Part shown: in pieces, positions 16,328-24,883 of the stretch | How positions within the stretch are numbered: position 1 is the stretch's first letter | Layout: every line of letters starts with the position of its first letter | Source: Gammaproteobacteria bacterium | Lineage (GTDB): Bacteria; Pseudomonadota; Gammaproteobacteria; Pseudomonadales; Pseudohongiellaceae | Assembly (NCBI GenBank): GCA_017853205.1 | Contig: JAFMKB010000014.1 | Location: forward strand, 1 to 45,117 | Direction: 5' to 3' | DNA length: 45,117 bases | Position numbers and translations under genes: made by a program | Notes under the pieces: generated by a model | Seen by the model: only the letters and a program-made list of their open reading frames with translations | Told to the model about the DNA's origin: nothing | Databases searched by the model: none

Positions 16328-19108
16328 CTATTTATTCCGCAGCCTCGCCTGAGCAGCGGCTAGTCGGGCAATAGGTACTCGGGGTGGAGAACAACTAACA
16401 TAGTTGAGACCCGCACGGTGGCAGAAGTCTATAGACATCGGGTCGCCTGCGTGTTCGCCACAAATACCAAGCTTTATATTTGGCTTAGTCTGTCGGCCGC
16501 GCTCAACTGCGAGGTCGACAAGTTTGCCTACGCCGGTTTGATCAAGGCTAGCAAACGGATTTTGGTTATAAATTTCTTTGCTTTGGTATTGATCGTAAAA
16601 CAGACCCATATCATCACGGCTGAGACCCAAGGTGGTCTGCGTCAGATCGTTGGTGCCAAAGCTGAAGAAATCTGCTTCGTGTGCGATTTCATCGGCGGTG
16701 ATTGCAGCGCGCGGCACCTCGATCATAGTGCCTACTAGGTAGTCGATCTTGATCTTGTGCTTTTTCATGACCTCTGCAGCGACCCGGTGCACAATTTTGA
16801 GTTGGTCTGCGAGCTCGGCGCGGAAACCGACGAGAGGAATCATAATCTCGGCTTTGATCTTGATCGCTTTTTTACCTTTGCTCACTTGAGCCGCAGCCTC
16901 GAACAGCGCGCGGGCCTGCATTTCGGTAATCTCGGGGTAGATGATGCCAAGTCGGCAGCCGCGGCAACCGAGCATGGGATTTTCTTCGTGAAGGGCTTTG
17001 ATGCGATCGATCACGAAATCAAAAGGCACGCCGAGTTTCTCTGCAAGCTGGCGACGGACGACGTCGTCGTGTGGGAGAAATTCATGTAAAGGCGGATCGA
17101 GAAGACGAATTGTTACTGGGCGACCTTCCATTGCCTTGAATAGCCCCACGAAGTCTTTCTTTTGGAAGGGAAGTAGTTTTTTGAGTGCTGAACGGCGCTG
17201 CACTTCGTCTGCGGCAAGAATCATTTGGCGCATAATGTCGATGCGCTCGCCGTCGAAGAACATATGTTCTGTTCGGCAAAGGCCGATACCTTCAGCGCCG
17301 AATGCTACCGCTTGTTTAGCCATCGCTGGCGTGTCGGCATTGGTGCGAACGTTTAATGTGCGGTATTTGTCGGCCCAACTCATTACCGTTTGAAATAGCT
17401 CATAGGTATAGCTCTTGTTGGCCTTGAGACTACCCTCGAGCACGCGCTTAACCTCAGAGTCAGCGCTTTCGATCATGCCCTTGTAGATTAGGCCGGTACT
17501 GCCATCGATCGAGATGTAATCACCTTCTTTAAGGACCACTTTCCCTGCGGTAAGAGTCTTCTTCTCGTAGTTAATGACGATCTCGCTGGCTCCACAAATA
17601 CAGACTTTGCCGAGTTGCCTAGCGACAAGTGCTGCGTGTGACGAGACACCGCCGCGTGACGTCAAAATTCCTTGCGAATGCAACATTCCCTTGAGGTCGT
17701 CGGGTGAGGTTTCATTGCGGCAAAGAACAACCTTATTGCCCTTGCGTGTCTCAGCTTCCGCGGTCGCAGCGGTAAAGGCAATGCGACCGGTTGCGGCGCC
17801 TGGGCCCGCGGGCAGGCCCTTGCCGATGACCGGCGCAGCTTTAAGCGCTTTAGGGTCGAAAACAGGAACGAGCAGAGAATCGATAGATTCTGCAGGAATT
17901 TTCAACAGCGCGGTTTCTTGATTCATAAGTCGCTCGCGCTGCATCTCAACGGCGATGCGAACGGCCGCGAGGCCGGTGCGCTTCCCGTTTCGTGTCTGCA
18001 GGATAAACAGGCGGCCTCGCTCTATTGTGAACTCGAAGTCCTGCATATCTTTAAAGTGCTTCTCTAATTTGTTACGCACTTTCTCAAGATCACGGTAGCT
18101 CTGAGGCAATTCGTTTGCGAGCTGAGCAATTGCATTAGGGGTTCGGACTCCCGCAACCACGTCTTCTCCCTGCGCGTTGATAAGGTATTCGCCGTAGAAG
18201 ACTTTTTCGCCGTTTGCGGGGTCGCGAGTAAATGCCACACCCGTTGCGCTATCGTCTCCGGCATTACCGAATACCATAGCCTGGATATTAACTGCGGTGC
18301 CCCATTCAGCGGGGATCGCATACTGCTGACGGTAGAGAATAGCGCGCTCGTTGCGCCATGAGCTAAACACAGCGCTGGTTGCGCCCCACAGCTGCTCAAA
18401 CACATCCTGCGGGAAAGCTGAACGGGTGCGCTTGCGAATTAGCGCCTTATATTGGTCAACGAGTGTTTTCAGATTTTCTGTGCTCAGGTCACTGTCTGTC
18501 TCGATTTTAAGCTTGCGCTTCATTTTTTCGAGAATCTCGTGGAAGGGGTCTTCTTCTTCCTCTGAGCGTGCTTGCACACCCATGACGACGTCGCCATACA
18601 TTTGTATGAATCTTCTGTAGCAATCCCAAGCGAAACGAGGGTTTCCTGAGATCTCGGCGAGACCTTCGACCGTCACGTCGTTGAGACCGAGATTGAGGAT
18701 TGTGTCCATCATCCCCGGCATAGAATCGCGTGCGCCGGAGCGAACCGACACGAGTAATGGATTACTGCGCCCGCCGAAGCTTTTGCCGAGCTGGCTTTCG
18801 ATCTGTTTGATCGCCTTTAGGACGGATTTAGAGAGCGACGCAGGGTAGGTCCTGCCGTTATCGTAGTAGTAGCCGCACACTTCGGTGCTTATCGTGAAGC
18901 CGGGAGGGACTGGAAGGCCAATAGACGCCATCTCTGCGAGGTTAGCGCCTTTGCCGCCGAGTAGGTCGCGCATGGTTGCATTGCCGTCAGTTTTCTTGCC
19001 AAAGGCATAGACGTAGTTAGCTGCGACGCGGTTGTTGGCGGTTGTATTTTTTGTCGAGGCTTTTGTTTTTGCTTGTTTTTTTACTACGGCCTTAGTGTTC
19101 TTGCTCAT
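16328..19108 (-). CDS. ppdK: Pyruvate, phosphate dikinase
   Basis: A 926-residue dikinase that interconverts pyruvate, ATP and phosphate with phosphoenolpyruvate, AMP and pyrophosphate. Order of domains: nucleotide-binding ([21 protein letters not shown]), central phosphohistidine domain ([17 protein letters not shown], His491) and C-terminal PEP/pyruvate barrel ([16 protein letters not shown], then CGEHAGDP and [19 protein letters not shown] with the catalytic Cys). The first 28 residues are a Lys/Thr/Asn-rich extension not needed by the fold; an internal start is possible but none is better supported. The residue two before the catalytic His is Ser where many PPDKs have a regulatory Thr. 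The dikinase regulatory protein is not next to it. Confidence 0.95.
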   Translation of the reverse strand: MSKNTKAVVKKQAKTKASTKNTTANNRVAANYVYAFGKKTDGNATMRDLLGGKGANLAEMASIGLPVPPGFTISTEVCGYYYDNGRTYPASLSKSVLKAIKQIESQLGKSFGGRSNPLLVSVRSGARDSMPGMMDTILNLGLNDVTVEGLAEISGNPRFAWDCYRRFIQMYGDVVMGVQARSEEEEDPFHEILEKMKRKLKIETDSDLSTENLKTLVDQYKALIRKRTRSAFPQDVFEQLWGATSAVFSSWRNERAILYRQQYAIPAEWGTAVNIQAMVFGNAGDDSATGVAFTRDPANGEKVFYGEYLINAQGEDVVAGVRTPNAIAQLANELPQSYRDLEKVRNKLEKHFKDMQDFEFTIERGRLFILQTRNGKRTGLAAVRIAVEMQRERLMNQETALLKIPAESIDSLLVPVFDPKALKAAPVIGKGLPAGPGAATGRIAFTAATAEAETRKGNKVVLCRNETSPDDLKGMLHSQGILTSRGGVSSHAALVARQLGKVCICGASEIVINYEKKTLTAGKVVLKEGDYISIDGSTGLIYKGMIESADSEVKRVLEGSLKANKSYTYELFQTVMSWADKYRTLNVRTNADTPAMAKQAVAFGAEGIGLCRTEHMFFDGERIDIMRQMILAADEVQRRSALKKLLPFQKKDFVGLFKAMEGRPVTIRLLDPPLHEFLPHDDVVRRQLAEKLGVPFDFVIDRIKALHEENPMLGCRGCRLGIIYPEITEMQARALFEAAAQVSKGKKAIKIKAEIMIPLVGFRAELADQLKIVHRVAAEVMKKHKIKIDYLVGTMIEVPRAAITADEIAHEADFFSFGTNDLTQTTLGLSRDDMGLFYDQYQSKEIYNQNPFASLDQTGVGKLVDLAVERGRQTKPNIKLGICGEHAGDPMSIDFCHRAGLNYVSCSPPRVPIARLAAAQARLRNK

Positions 19109-19255
19109 GACTCTTGGTTACCCTCAAATAAGCTACTCGCCCGCTTTCACAAGAGCTCCACCAATCGAAAGCGCTGCACTACCGCAGCAAGTACTCTTGC
19201 TCGGTCCGGAAATCGATACGTTGGAGGTGGAATCTGCTAGCGGGTTGTTTTCTTA

Positions 19256-19271
19256 GGTCGCGAATACGACC
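19256..19271. promoter_or_regulatory. Inverted repeat GGTCG-N6-CGACC
   Basis: A 5-bp inverted repeat with a 6-base spacer, 33 bases before the 40-codon ORF and upstream of divergent ppdK. It could be an operator or a leader hairpin; only position and symmetry support it. Confidence 0.25.
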
Positions 19272-19303
19272 ACGCCGTATCCGAAAGGGAGGAGAATAAA
19301 TCA

Positions 19304-19426
19304 ATGGCCATGCAAAATCTAGCGCTTAGCGCGTTGCAAATTGTCAATCCACGGCAGATGGCCGCGTGGCGTGATCAATGCACCGATCAAGAAAACTATT
19401 GGGCGGGCACGTCCCGCGCCAATTAA
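19304..19426 (+). CDS. Candidate 40-residue protein with a strong ribosome binding site
   Basis: An ATG ORF of 40 codons encoding a protein that starts MAMQNLALSALQIVNPRQ, contains one Cys and ends AGTSRAN. It is preceded at an ideal distance by GGGAGGAG, one of the best Shine-Dalgarno matches in the window. Its stop overlaps the stop of the convergent gene at 19423 by two bases. There is no transmembrane segment and I recognise no family. It could be a true small protein, a leader peptide or chance. The ribosome binding site is the main evidence. Confidence 0.4.
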   Translation: MAMQNLALSALQIVNPRQMAAWRDQCTDQENYWAGTSRAN

Positions 19427-20025
19427 TGCGCTATTTGTGCTCGTCGCGTTTCCTTGAAGCGTCTTTTTCGATCAGCGATTTCCTTCAGGTAGCGCGGAAA
19501 ATGAAGGAGTATGCTCCAGCGCGTAGTGTAGCCAACCCGAATACTCTGATGCTTAGATTGGCCGCCGGCAAGCTGTGGCGGACCTTCGTATAGAATCGTC
19601 GGATTAGCCATCTGCACTAGCCTGAGGATCGTCTTGTTTTTCGTGTTGCTGAGCAATAGAAGGTATTTTTTTCTACAGAAAAAAACAGTAAGGATGAGAT
19701 TTGTCCAAAAGCGGAGCTGCATCTGTGGTGTCTTGATCCGTGTTCCAAGCCAGAGCGCATTGATTTCCATCATTTCATAGGCGCTATTGCCGAAAAACGC
19801 ATGCTCCCGTTTGCAGTGATCCGGGACGAACATCAGAGTCCGATAGTCGGGCTTTGTGACCAACATGTAGCCACCCGCCAAGTGATCACCAATAAAGGCG
19901 CCGTAGATAGTCGCACGCTCGGCATAGGCAGAGGGCAGGCGAACGCCACTATGATGAGTTGCCAGGGTAAAGAAATTTTCTATTTCGTAGGGCTCAGAAA
20001 TTTTCCTAAAGTTTAACTTAGCCAT
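19423..20025 (-). CDS. Uncharacterised protein, possible acyltransferase-like fold
   Basis: A 200-residue protein. The segment ATIYGAFIGDHLAGGYMLVTKPDYRTLMFVPD has the look of the central strands of an N-acetyltransferase-like (GNAT) fold, but I cannot match it to a named family. The second half (LRFWTNLILTVFFCRKKYLLLLSNTKNKTILRLVQMANP) is hydrophobic then basic, and the C-terminus is Arg/Lys-rich. It overlaps the upstream methyltransferase-like gene by 13 bases, so the two are translationally linked. Base composition is more AT-rich than its neighbours. Function unknown; the fold suggestion is tentative. Confidence 0.65.
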   Translation of the reverse strand: MAKLNFRKISEPYEIENFFTLATHHSGVRLPSAYAERATIYGAFIGDHLAGGYMLVTKPDYRTLMFVPDHCKREHAFFGNSAYEMMEINALWLGTRIKTPQMQLRFWTNLILTVFFCRKKYLLLLSNTKNKTILRLVQMANPTILYEGPPQLAGGQSKHQSIRVGYTTRWSILLHFPRYLKEIADRKRRFKETRRAQIAH

Positions 20026-20588
20026 AGTGTCATCCTCGGTAGGAACATGCCTACTGTGTGTTGATAAATTTGATAGTCAGCTGCGTACTTGCCTTGTAAT
20101 AGTTTCTTTTCTTCTTCTCTCGCCGAGTAAACATAGAAAGCTGCTAGGTAAATTTGCGTAGCCCAGATCACCGAGGAGGAATAAGCCAAACAAGAGGCCG
20201 TCCATGTAAGAATGTAAGAGGTATAGTAAGGATGACGAACCACTAAAAATGCGCCGCGGCTTACTAATTTTTCCGGGATGTTGCTAAGAGCGAAACTTAA
20301 CTCCCGGGTGGTTTTTATCGCCCAGAAAAAAAGTGAGCCGCCACCTAAATAGAAAATGAAAGGCATAATCAGCGGAATAGAATCGTTGTAGCTGCTTGTA
20401 AAATAACTGTAAGCCGTGAATCCAATATGGATGGCAACAATTGGGTCATAAAAAAAACTTCCGACTAGGCTTCGTCTGTTGGTCGTCTTAAACACTGTGA
20501 ACCTAGCTAGGACCAATGAACAAACAATGAGGACAAACAAGGCGAAAAGGAGGTTTTCGACTATGGGTCGCGCAATAAAGTCGTTCAT
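20013..20588 (-). CDS. Isoprenylcysteine carboxyl methyltransferase-like membrane protein
   Basis: A 191-residue protein with about five transmembrane segments. The C-terminal third has the ICMT/PEMT signature: SRGAFLVVRHPYYTSYIL, then a hydrophobic stretch and YSAREEEKKLLQGKY. In this superfamily those residues bind S-adenosylmethionine at the membrane surface. Bacterial members methylate lipids or small molecules rather than prenylated proteins; the substrate here is unknown. It overlaps the next gene by 13 bases and is divergent from the membrane cyclase gene with a 242-base shared upstream region. Confidence 0.82.
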   Translation of the reverse strand: MNDFIARPIVENLLFALFVLIVCSLVLARFTVFKTTNRRSLVGSFFYDPIVAIHIGFTAYSYFTSSYNDSIPLIMPFIFYLGGGSLFFWAIKTTRELSFALSNIPEKLVSRGAFLVVRHPYYTSYILTWTASCLAYSSSVIWATQIYLAAFYVYSAREEEKKLLQGKYAADYQIYQHTVGMFLPRMTLWLS

Positions 20589-20670
20589 CTCAAACCCTTG
20601 GCTGTCTGGTTGAAAGAGTTATGCGTTAGATGCGAATGGCTGCGTATACGAACGGGGAAGTAATCCGTAA

Positions 20671-20683
20671 TTGAATCATTCAA
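20671..20683. promoter_or_regulatory. Perfect 13-bp palindrome TTGAAT-C-ATTCAA
   Basis: A 6-1-6 perfect palindrome in the divergent region between the methyltransferase-like gene and the cyclase gene, 83 bases from the first and 148 from the second. It is a candidate operator for co-regulating both directions; the regulator is unknown. Confidence 0.35.
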
Positions 20684-20830
20684 GGCTTTAGTCGGGTCTT
20701 TATACGATTACCGCAGCTCTCCGTGTCTAAACTGTGATCTAGTTCCCTCTCTCTCTATCTAAATTGGACAAAGTGACGGCCCCAAAAGGGCGGCGGTGCA
20801 GGCGATATTAATTCTGAAAGATATGATGAG

Positions 20831-22249
20831 GTGGTTGTGCCAGAGTTAAAAGGGGAGCGCCAAAAGTACTCTGCGTATTGCCGAGACCATCTACAGGAGT
20901 TCGGCTATGAACTATGCGATGAGGCTTCACAGCTTATTCGTGGCTGGGTAGGTAGGGTGTTTTTAGTGCTTATTCTGATCACCTCAGTCGCAACTTACCG
21001 TTATGCGATTCAGACCAATAATCCGGATGCCCCGCTCACCCTTTTTGCCTATGCACTGCCCGTTATTATCGTAGTCCTGTTCCCATTAGTAATTAATTTC
21101 TACTCGGGTATCGAAAAATTTAGTCCTGTAATCGTAGATACTGTAAGCATCACTTCATTACTGAGCTTTGCATTTATTTGCTACCTCTTATTCACCAACG
21201 TGGATACGCAAGTCGAAAGGGAGGTCTTGAGTAACCGCTTGGCAGGCCAAGTGAACTTCATCCTATTGATTGTCATTGCGCTTTCCTATCATGCGACCTA
21301 TCAATTCACTATTGTTAGAAACCTTCTCTTAACGGTGTTCTTTTCGGCGCTGATCTTTGCGGTCGACAAAGAGTTTTTCGCTGCCAGTGTTCTTCAGCTA
21401 TTACAGGGGTTTCTGTTGGGTTCGGTTGTCAGCTGGATTTTCTATGACGGCGTCAGAGCGCGGTTCTACTCACGATCTACGGATGCAAGCACGCGACAAC
21501 ACTTAGTTAAACAGCTCTCCAAATTAGTCTACTCGCATCAACTTGAGATGATAAAGAATGGAGAGGAGCTAGAGGCGACAATGCCGCTGAAGGAAGGCAA
21601 GGCAATCGTGAGCGTATTTGATGTTCAGCGTTCTGCTGAAATAAAGCACGAGAAAACGCAGGAGTTTTTTCTGAAGGTATTCGAATCATTCTTAGAAATC
21701 TGCATGCGTGGTTATGAACATAATCCATTGCGATCGCGTGCGTTTCGATTGAAAGAAACCGGAGATGGATTTATCAGCACTGTGGGATACCCTTTTCTCC
21801 CGACTGAGGCTAGATCGCTTGCCGATAGCGCGGTTTCAACTGCCCTGACCATGCTCGATGCCTTTAATAAGGAGGTCGAGAAATTCAACTATTTACGACC
21901 AATTAAAGCAGCAATCGGGCTCGCCTATAATTCGATACAGGGGACGTTTCAGAGCGCCGGTATTCGGTCTTATGATTTGTATGGTGAGGCGATTATTCAG
22001 GCGGCCAAATATGAGGAATTACGTAAGAGGCCCGAACTATGGGACCTATTCAGCAAGCATGCGGCAAAAATGGGTATCGAGTATTTTCATCTGCTTATTG
22101 TTCAGGAGGTAGTCTACAACTCATTAAGCTCCTCCTATAAAGACCTATTCGTGGAGATCGACCTGACCGATCCGCGTGTTTTTACTGGAGAGGAAGATAT
22201 GTGTTATGACACGGAGGCGCGGTACGTCTATTTCTACATAACAGAGTGA
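20831..22249 (+). CDS. Membrane class III adenylate/guanylate cyclase-like protein
   Basis: A 472-residue protein. Residues about 38-205 form six hydrophobic segments; residues about 255-400 are a class III nucleotide cyclase domain. Both metal-binding aspartates are in place (Asp264 in VSVFDVQRS, Asp312 in ETGDGF), as are Lys308 and Asp382, the pair that specifies adenine. In the normally invariant transition-state motif (G-D-x-V-N-L-A-A-R) this protein reads GEAIIQAAK at 385-393, so Asn is replaced by Ile389 and Arg by Lys393. It may be a weak or unusual cyclase or a nucleotide sensor. The membrane part is not a sensor I recognise. Starts are GTG 20831 (chosen) or GTG 20837; neither has a strong ribosome binding site. 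Confidence 0.8.
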   Translation: MVVPELKGERQKYSAYCRDHLQEFGYELCDEASQLIRGWVGRVFLVLILITSVATYRYAIQTNNPDAPLTLFAYALPVIIVVLFPLVINFYSGIEKFSPVIVDTVSITSLLSFAFICYLLFTNVDTQVEREVLSNRLAGQVNFILLIVIALSYHATYQFTIVRNLLLTVFFSALIFAVDKEFFAASVLQLLQGFLLGSVVSWIFYDGVRARFYSRSTDASTRQHLVKQLSKLVYSHQLEMIKNGEELEATMPLKEGKAIVSVFDVQRSAEIKHEKTQEFFLKVFESFLEICMRGYEHNPLRSRAFRLKETGDGFISTVGYPFLPTEARSLADSAVSTALTMLDAFNKEVEKFNYLRPIKAAIGLAYNSIQGTFQSAGIRSYDLYGEAIIQAAKYEELRKRPELWDLFSKHAAKMGIEYFHLLIVQEVVYNSLSSSYKDLFVEIDLTDPRVFTGEEDMCYDTEARYVYFYITE

Positions 22250-22267
22250 TCCGTTCGGTCTAGCTCC

Positions 22268-23215
22268 TTAGTCTGCGAAAAATTCACTGACCAGCGTTCG
22301 GTCTTCAAAATACGAGGCTAAATTCGCCTTAACAAGATTGCCCATCGCGGCTCTTGTTTCACCCGTCGCGCTGCCAATGTGTGGCAGGAGTACGACATTA
22401 TCCATTGCGACCAGTTCAGCGGGAACAGACGGTTCTTGGGCGTAAACATCGAGTCCCGCAGCGGCAATCCTCTTGTCTTGCAATGCAGTAACGAGCGCGG
22501 CCTCGTCGACACTTTGGCCCCGGCCAACATTGATAAATATGCCCTCAGCGCCGAGACTCTCGAAAAATGACGCATCGAATAATTTGAATGTTGCAGGTCC
22601 TCCCGGCAGGACGTTTACGACAATGTCACTCGCGTGAGCGAGTTCATTAAGCGTTTGAAAATACGCATAGTCGCAGTCTTTCGGCTTGCGGTTATGGTAC
22701 GCAATGTTGAGTTTGAATCCTTTCGCTCTGTCGGCGACTTCCTGCCCAATACGCCCAAGGCCTGCAATTCCCAGTGTTTTACCTGCGAGACTCTTTCCGA
22801 GGGGGAGAGGGCCCTTTGGCCACTTTCCTTCGCGCACGAAGGCATCCGCAGCGACAAATCTTCGCGCACAGGCGATGATGAGTCCTATCGCAATATCAGC
22901 CACGGCATCGTCAAGGACGCTTGGTGTATTCGTTACCTTGATGTTGCAGCGCTTGGTTGCAGCAAAATCGATACCATCGACGCCAACGCCAAAGCAGGAG
23001 ATGAGTTCAAGTGAATCGAGGGTATAAAGCAGCGGGTCTGTCGCCCATGAGGCAGACGCTGCAGCGATACAGCGACCCTCGAGCGAGGCCAATGTTGCCC
23101 GTTTTTGGTCTTCATTGAGAGTCCAAAGATGAACCGTGTCGTAGATTGCATCCAATGCCTCGATTGTCGGCGGATGAAAGTTATTGGCGATAATCAACGG
23201 ATGTCTGGTTTGCAT
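22268..23215 (-). CDS. D-isomer-specific 2-hydroxyacid dehydrogenase (hydroxypyruvate/glyoxylate reductase type)
   Basis: A 315-residue NAD(P)-dependent dehydrogenase. It has the dinucleotide fingerprint GLGRIG (152-157) and the catalytic set Arg232 (NVGRGQSVDE), Glu261 (AQEP) and His279 (LPHIGSAT). Length and motifs match the hydroxypyruvate reductase/glyoxylate reductase branch that reduces 2-oxoacids to D-2-hydroxyacids. Residues after the fingerprint (YHNRKPK) suggest NADP use, since His/Asn-Arg-Lys replaces the acidic residue of NAD-specific enzymes. The gene is convergent with the cyclase and divergent from selA; no pathway partner is adjacent. Confidence 0.9.
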   Translation of the reverse strand: MQTRHPLIIANNFHPPTIEALDAIYDTVHLWTLNEDQKRATLASLEGRCIAAASASWATDPLLYTLDSLELISCFGVGVDGIDFAATKRCNIKVTNTPSVLDDAVADIAIGLIIACARRFVAADAFVREGKWPKGPLPLGKSLAGKTLGIAGLGRIGQEVADRAKGFKLNIAYHNRKPKDCDYAYFQTLNELAHASDIVVNVLPGGPATFKLFDASFFESLGAEGIFINVGRGQSVDEAALVTALQDKRIAAAGLDVYAQEPSVPAELVAMDNVVLLPHIGSATGETRAAMGNLVKANLASYFEDRTLVSEFFAD

Positions 23216-23433
23216 TGTCCTCTTTGTCCTGTCTTTCTGACTTACTCTTTCCGTTTCGCTTTATCAATAGCGCGTCGGTTATGGTTGCTCATAGTACCTA
23301 GGCTGCTTTATCTCACAAACCCGTGCTGACTTTAAGTCTTGATTGCGCGTGTAGCGACTATTCCGTACATTCACCTCATGAGCTGTGCAGGCTATGCTAG
23401 CAGCCTAGCCGACTTCCGAGATGGATTTAAACC

Positions 23434-24843
23434 ATGAGTGATCAACGAGCGTTCGCGCTAATTCCCCCAGTCGATAGTATTCTCAAAGAGCAGGTGGTGC
23501 ATTCCGCGATCACGGCCTATGGTCGTGAGCCAGTAAAATTAGCCATTCGATCCGAGGTCGAGATTCTCCGCCGCGAAATGGCGCGTGCTGCGGGTGAGTT
23601 TTTAAACCACTCGCGGGAGGAAATAGGTCAGCGTGTAGCCGAGGCAGCGGTGTTGAGAATCGAGTCGGAGTACCAACCGCTGTTTCGACCGGTTTTTAAT
23701 CTCACGGGTACAGTTATTCATACTAACCTCGGGCGATCGAGATTGCCTGACTCGGCGATAGCAGCGATGGCCATAGCCGCCGGTGAAGCAGTCGACCTCG
23801 AATATAACTTGCACACGGGCAAGCGGGGCGATAGAGACGCGCATCTGGAGGGTCTTATTTGCGAGCTTACCGGCGCCGAAGCGGCAACGGTCGTGAATAA
23901 CAACGCGGCAGCAGTCGTGTTACTCCTTAATACACTCGCTAGAGAGCGGGAGGTGTTGATTTCTCGTGGCGAACTCGTAGAAATCGGCGGTGCCTTCCGC
24001 ATACCTGATGTGATGGAAAGCGCCGGTGCGATACTTCGTGAAGTGGGTACTACCAATCGGACTCACGCGCGCGATTTCGAATCAGCGCTCACGCCTAAAA
24101 CAGCCTTGGTGATGAAAGTACATGCCAGCAATTATGAAATACGCGGATTTACAAGTGCGGTTCCCGAATCAGTGCTCGCTGACATCGCTCACAACGCAGG
24201 TATACCGTTTGTCTCTGACCTCGGGAGTGGCTGTCTTGTCGATATGGCGCGCTTCGGACTTCCGCCAGAGCCCACGGTGAGGGCGACTATCGAAGCAGGT
24301 GCCGACCTCGTTACTTTTAGCGGCGATAAACTTTTGGGTGGGCCGCAGTCGGGAATCATCGTGGGTCGCGCTGATCTTATAAAGCGTATCAAGGCCAATC
24401 CGCTCAAGCGTGCTTTGCGTGTCGACAAGACAGTGCTAGCGGGATTGTTGTCTGTTTTACAGCTCTATCGAGATCCAGAATCGCTTCCGCAGCGCTTGCC
24501 TCTGTTAGTAGATCTAACACGGTCACTCCAAGAGATTGACGCATCGATAGCGCGTATTCTACCGGTCGTTAGTGAGGCGGTCGGCGATGCGTTTGCGGTC
24601 GAGATAATTGATTGTAAAAGTCAAATTGGCAGTGGTGCATTGCCGTTAGAATTGATGCCGAGCCGCGCTATTTCTGTCTCTCTGCGCCCGGGACAGAGCG
24701 ACGCAGCATTGACTAAACTCGCAGCTAGATTGCGCGCATTGCCCAAGCCCATCATCGGCCGACTCTCAGATGGCTCACTCATTCTAGACGTTCGATGTTT
24801 GCGAGACGAGCAGGGCTTTTGTGAGCAGCTGCTGAGACTTTAA
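23434..24843 (+). CDS. selA: L-seryl-tRNA(Sec) selenium transferase
   Basis: A 469-residue PLP enzyme that converts seryl-tRNA(Sec) to selenocysteyl-tRNA(Sec) using selenophosphate. The N-terminal tRNA-binding region and the FNLTGTVIHTNLGRSRLP segment are typical. The PLP lysine is Lys299 in FSGDKLLGGPQSG. Length equals that of the E. coli enzyme (463). The start ATG has only a weak GAGATGG some 14 bases upstream. The usual selA-selB operon is not present: selB is 10 kb away on the other strand. A palindromic TGCTAGCA with flanking GGC/GCC lies about 40 bases upstream. selD, needed to make selenophosphate, is not in the window. Confidence 0.96.
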   Translation: MSDQRAFALIPPVDSILKEQVVHSAITAYGREPVKLAIRSEVEILRREMARAAGEFLNHSREEIGQRVAEAAVLRIESEYQPLFRPVFNLTGTVIHTNLGRSRLPDSAIAAMAIAAGEAVDLEYNLHTGKRGDRDAHLEGLICELTGAEAATVVNNNAAAVVLLLNTLAREREVLISRGELVEIGGAFRIPDVMESAGAILREVGTTNRTHARDFESALTPKTALVMKVHASNYEIRGFTSAVPESVLADIAHNAGIPFVSDLGSGCLVDMARFGLPPEPTVRATIEAGADLVTFSGDKLLGGPQSGIIVGRADLIKRIKANPLKRALRVDKTVLAGLLSVLQLYRDPESLPQRLPLLVDLTRSLQEIDASIARILPVVSEAVGDAFAVEIIDCKSQIGSGALPLELMPSRAISVSLRPGQSDAALTKLAARLRALPKPIIGRLSDGSLILDVRCLRDEQGFCEQLLRL

Positions 24844-24883
24844 AATCCTCAGAAGCGTTGACTCAATCTAGAGAGATATCGAT

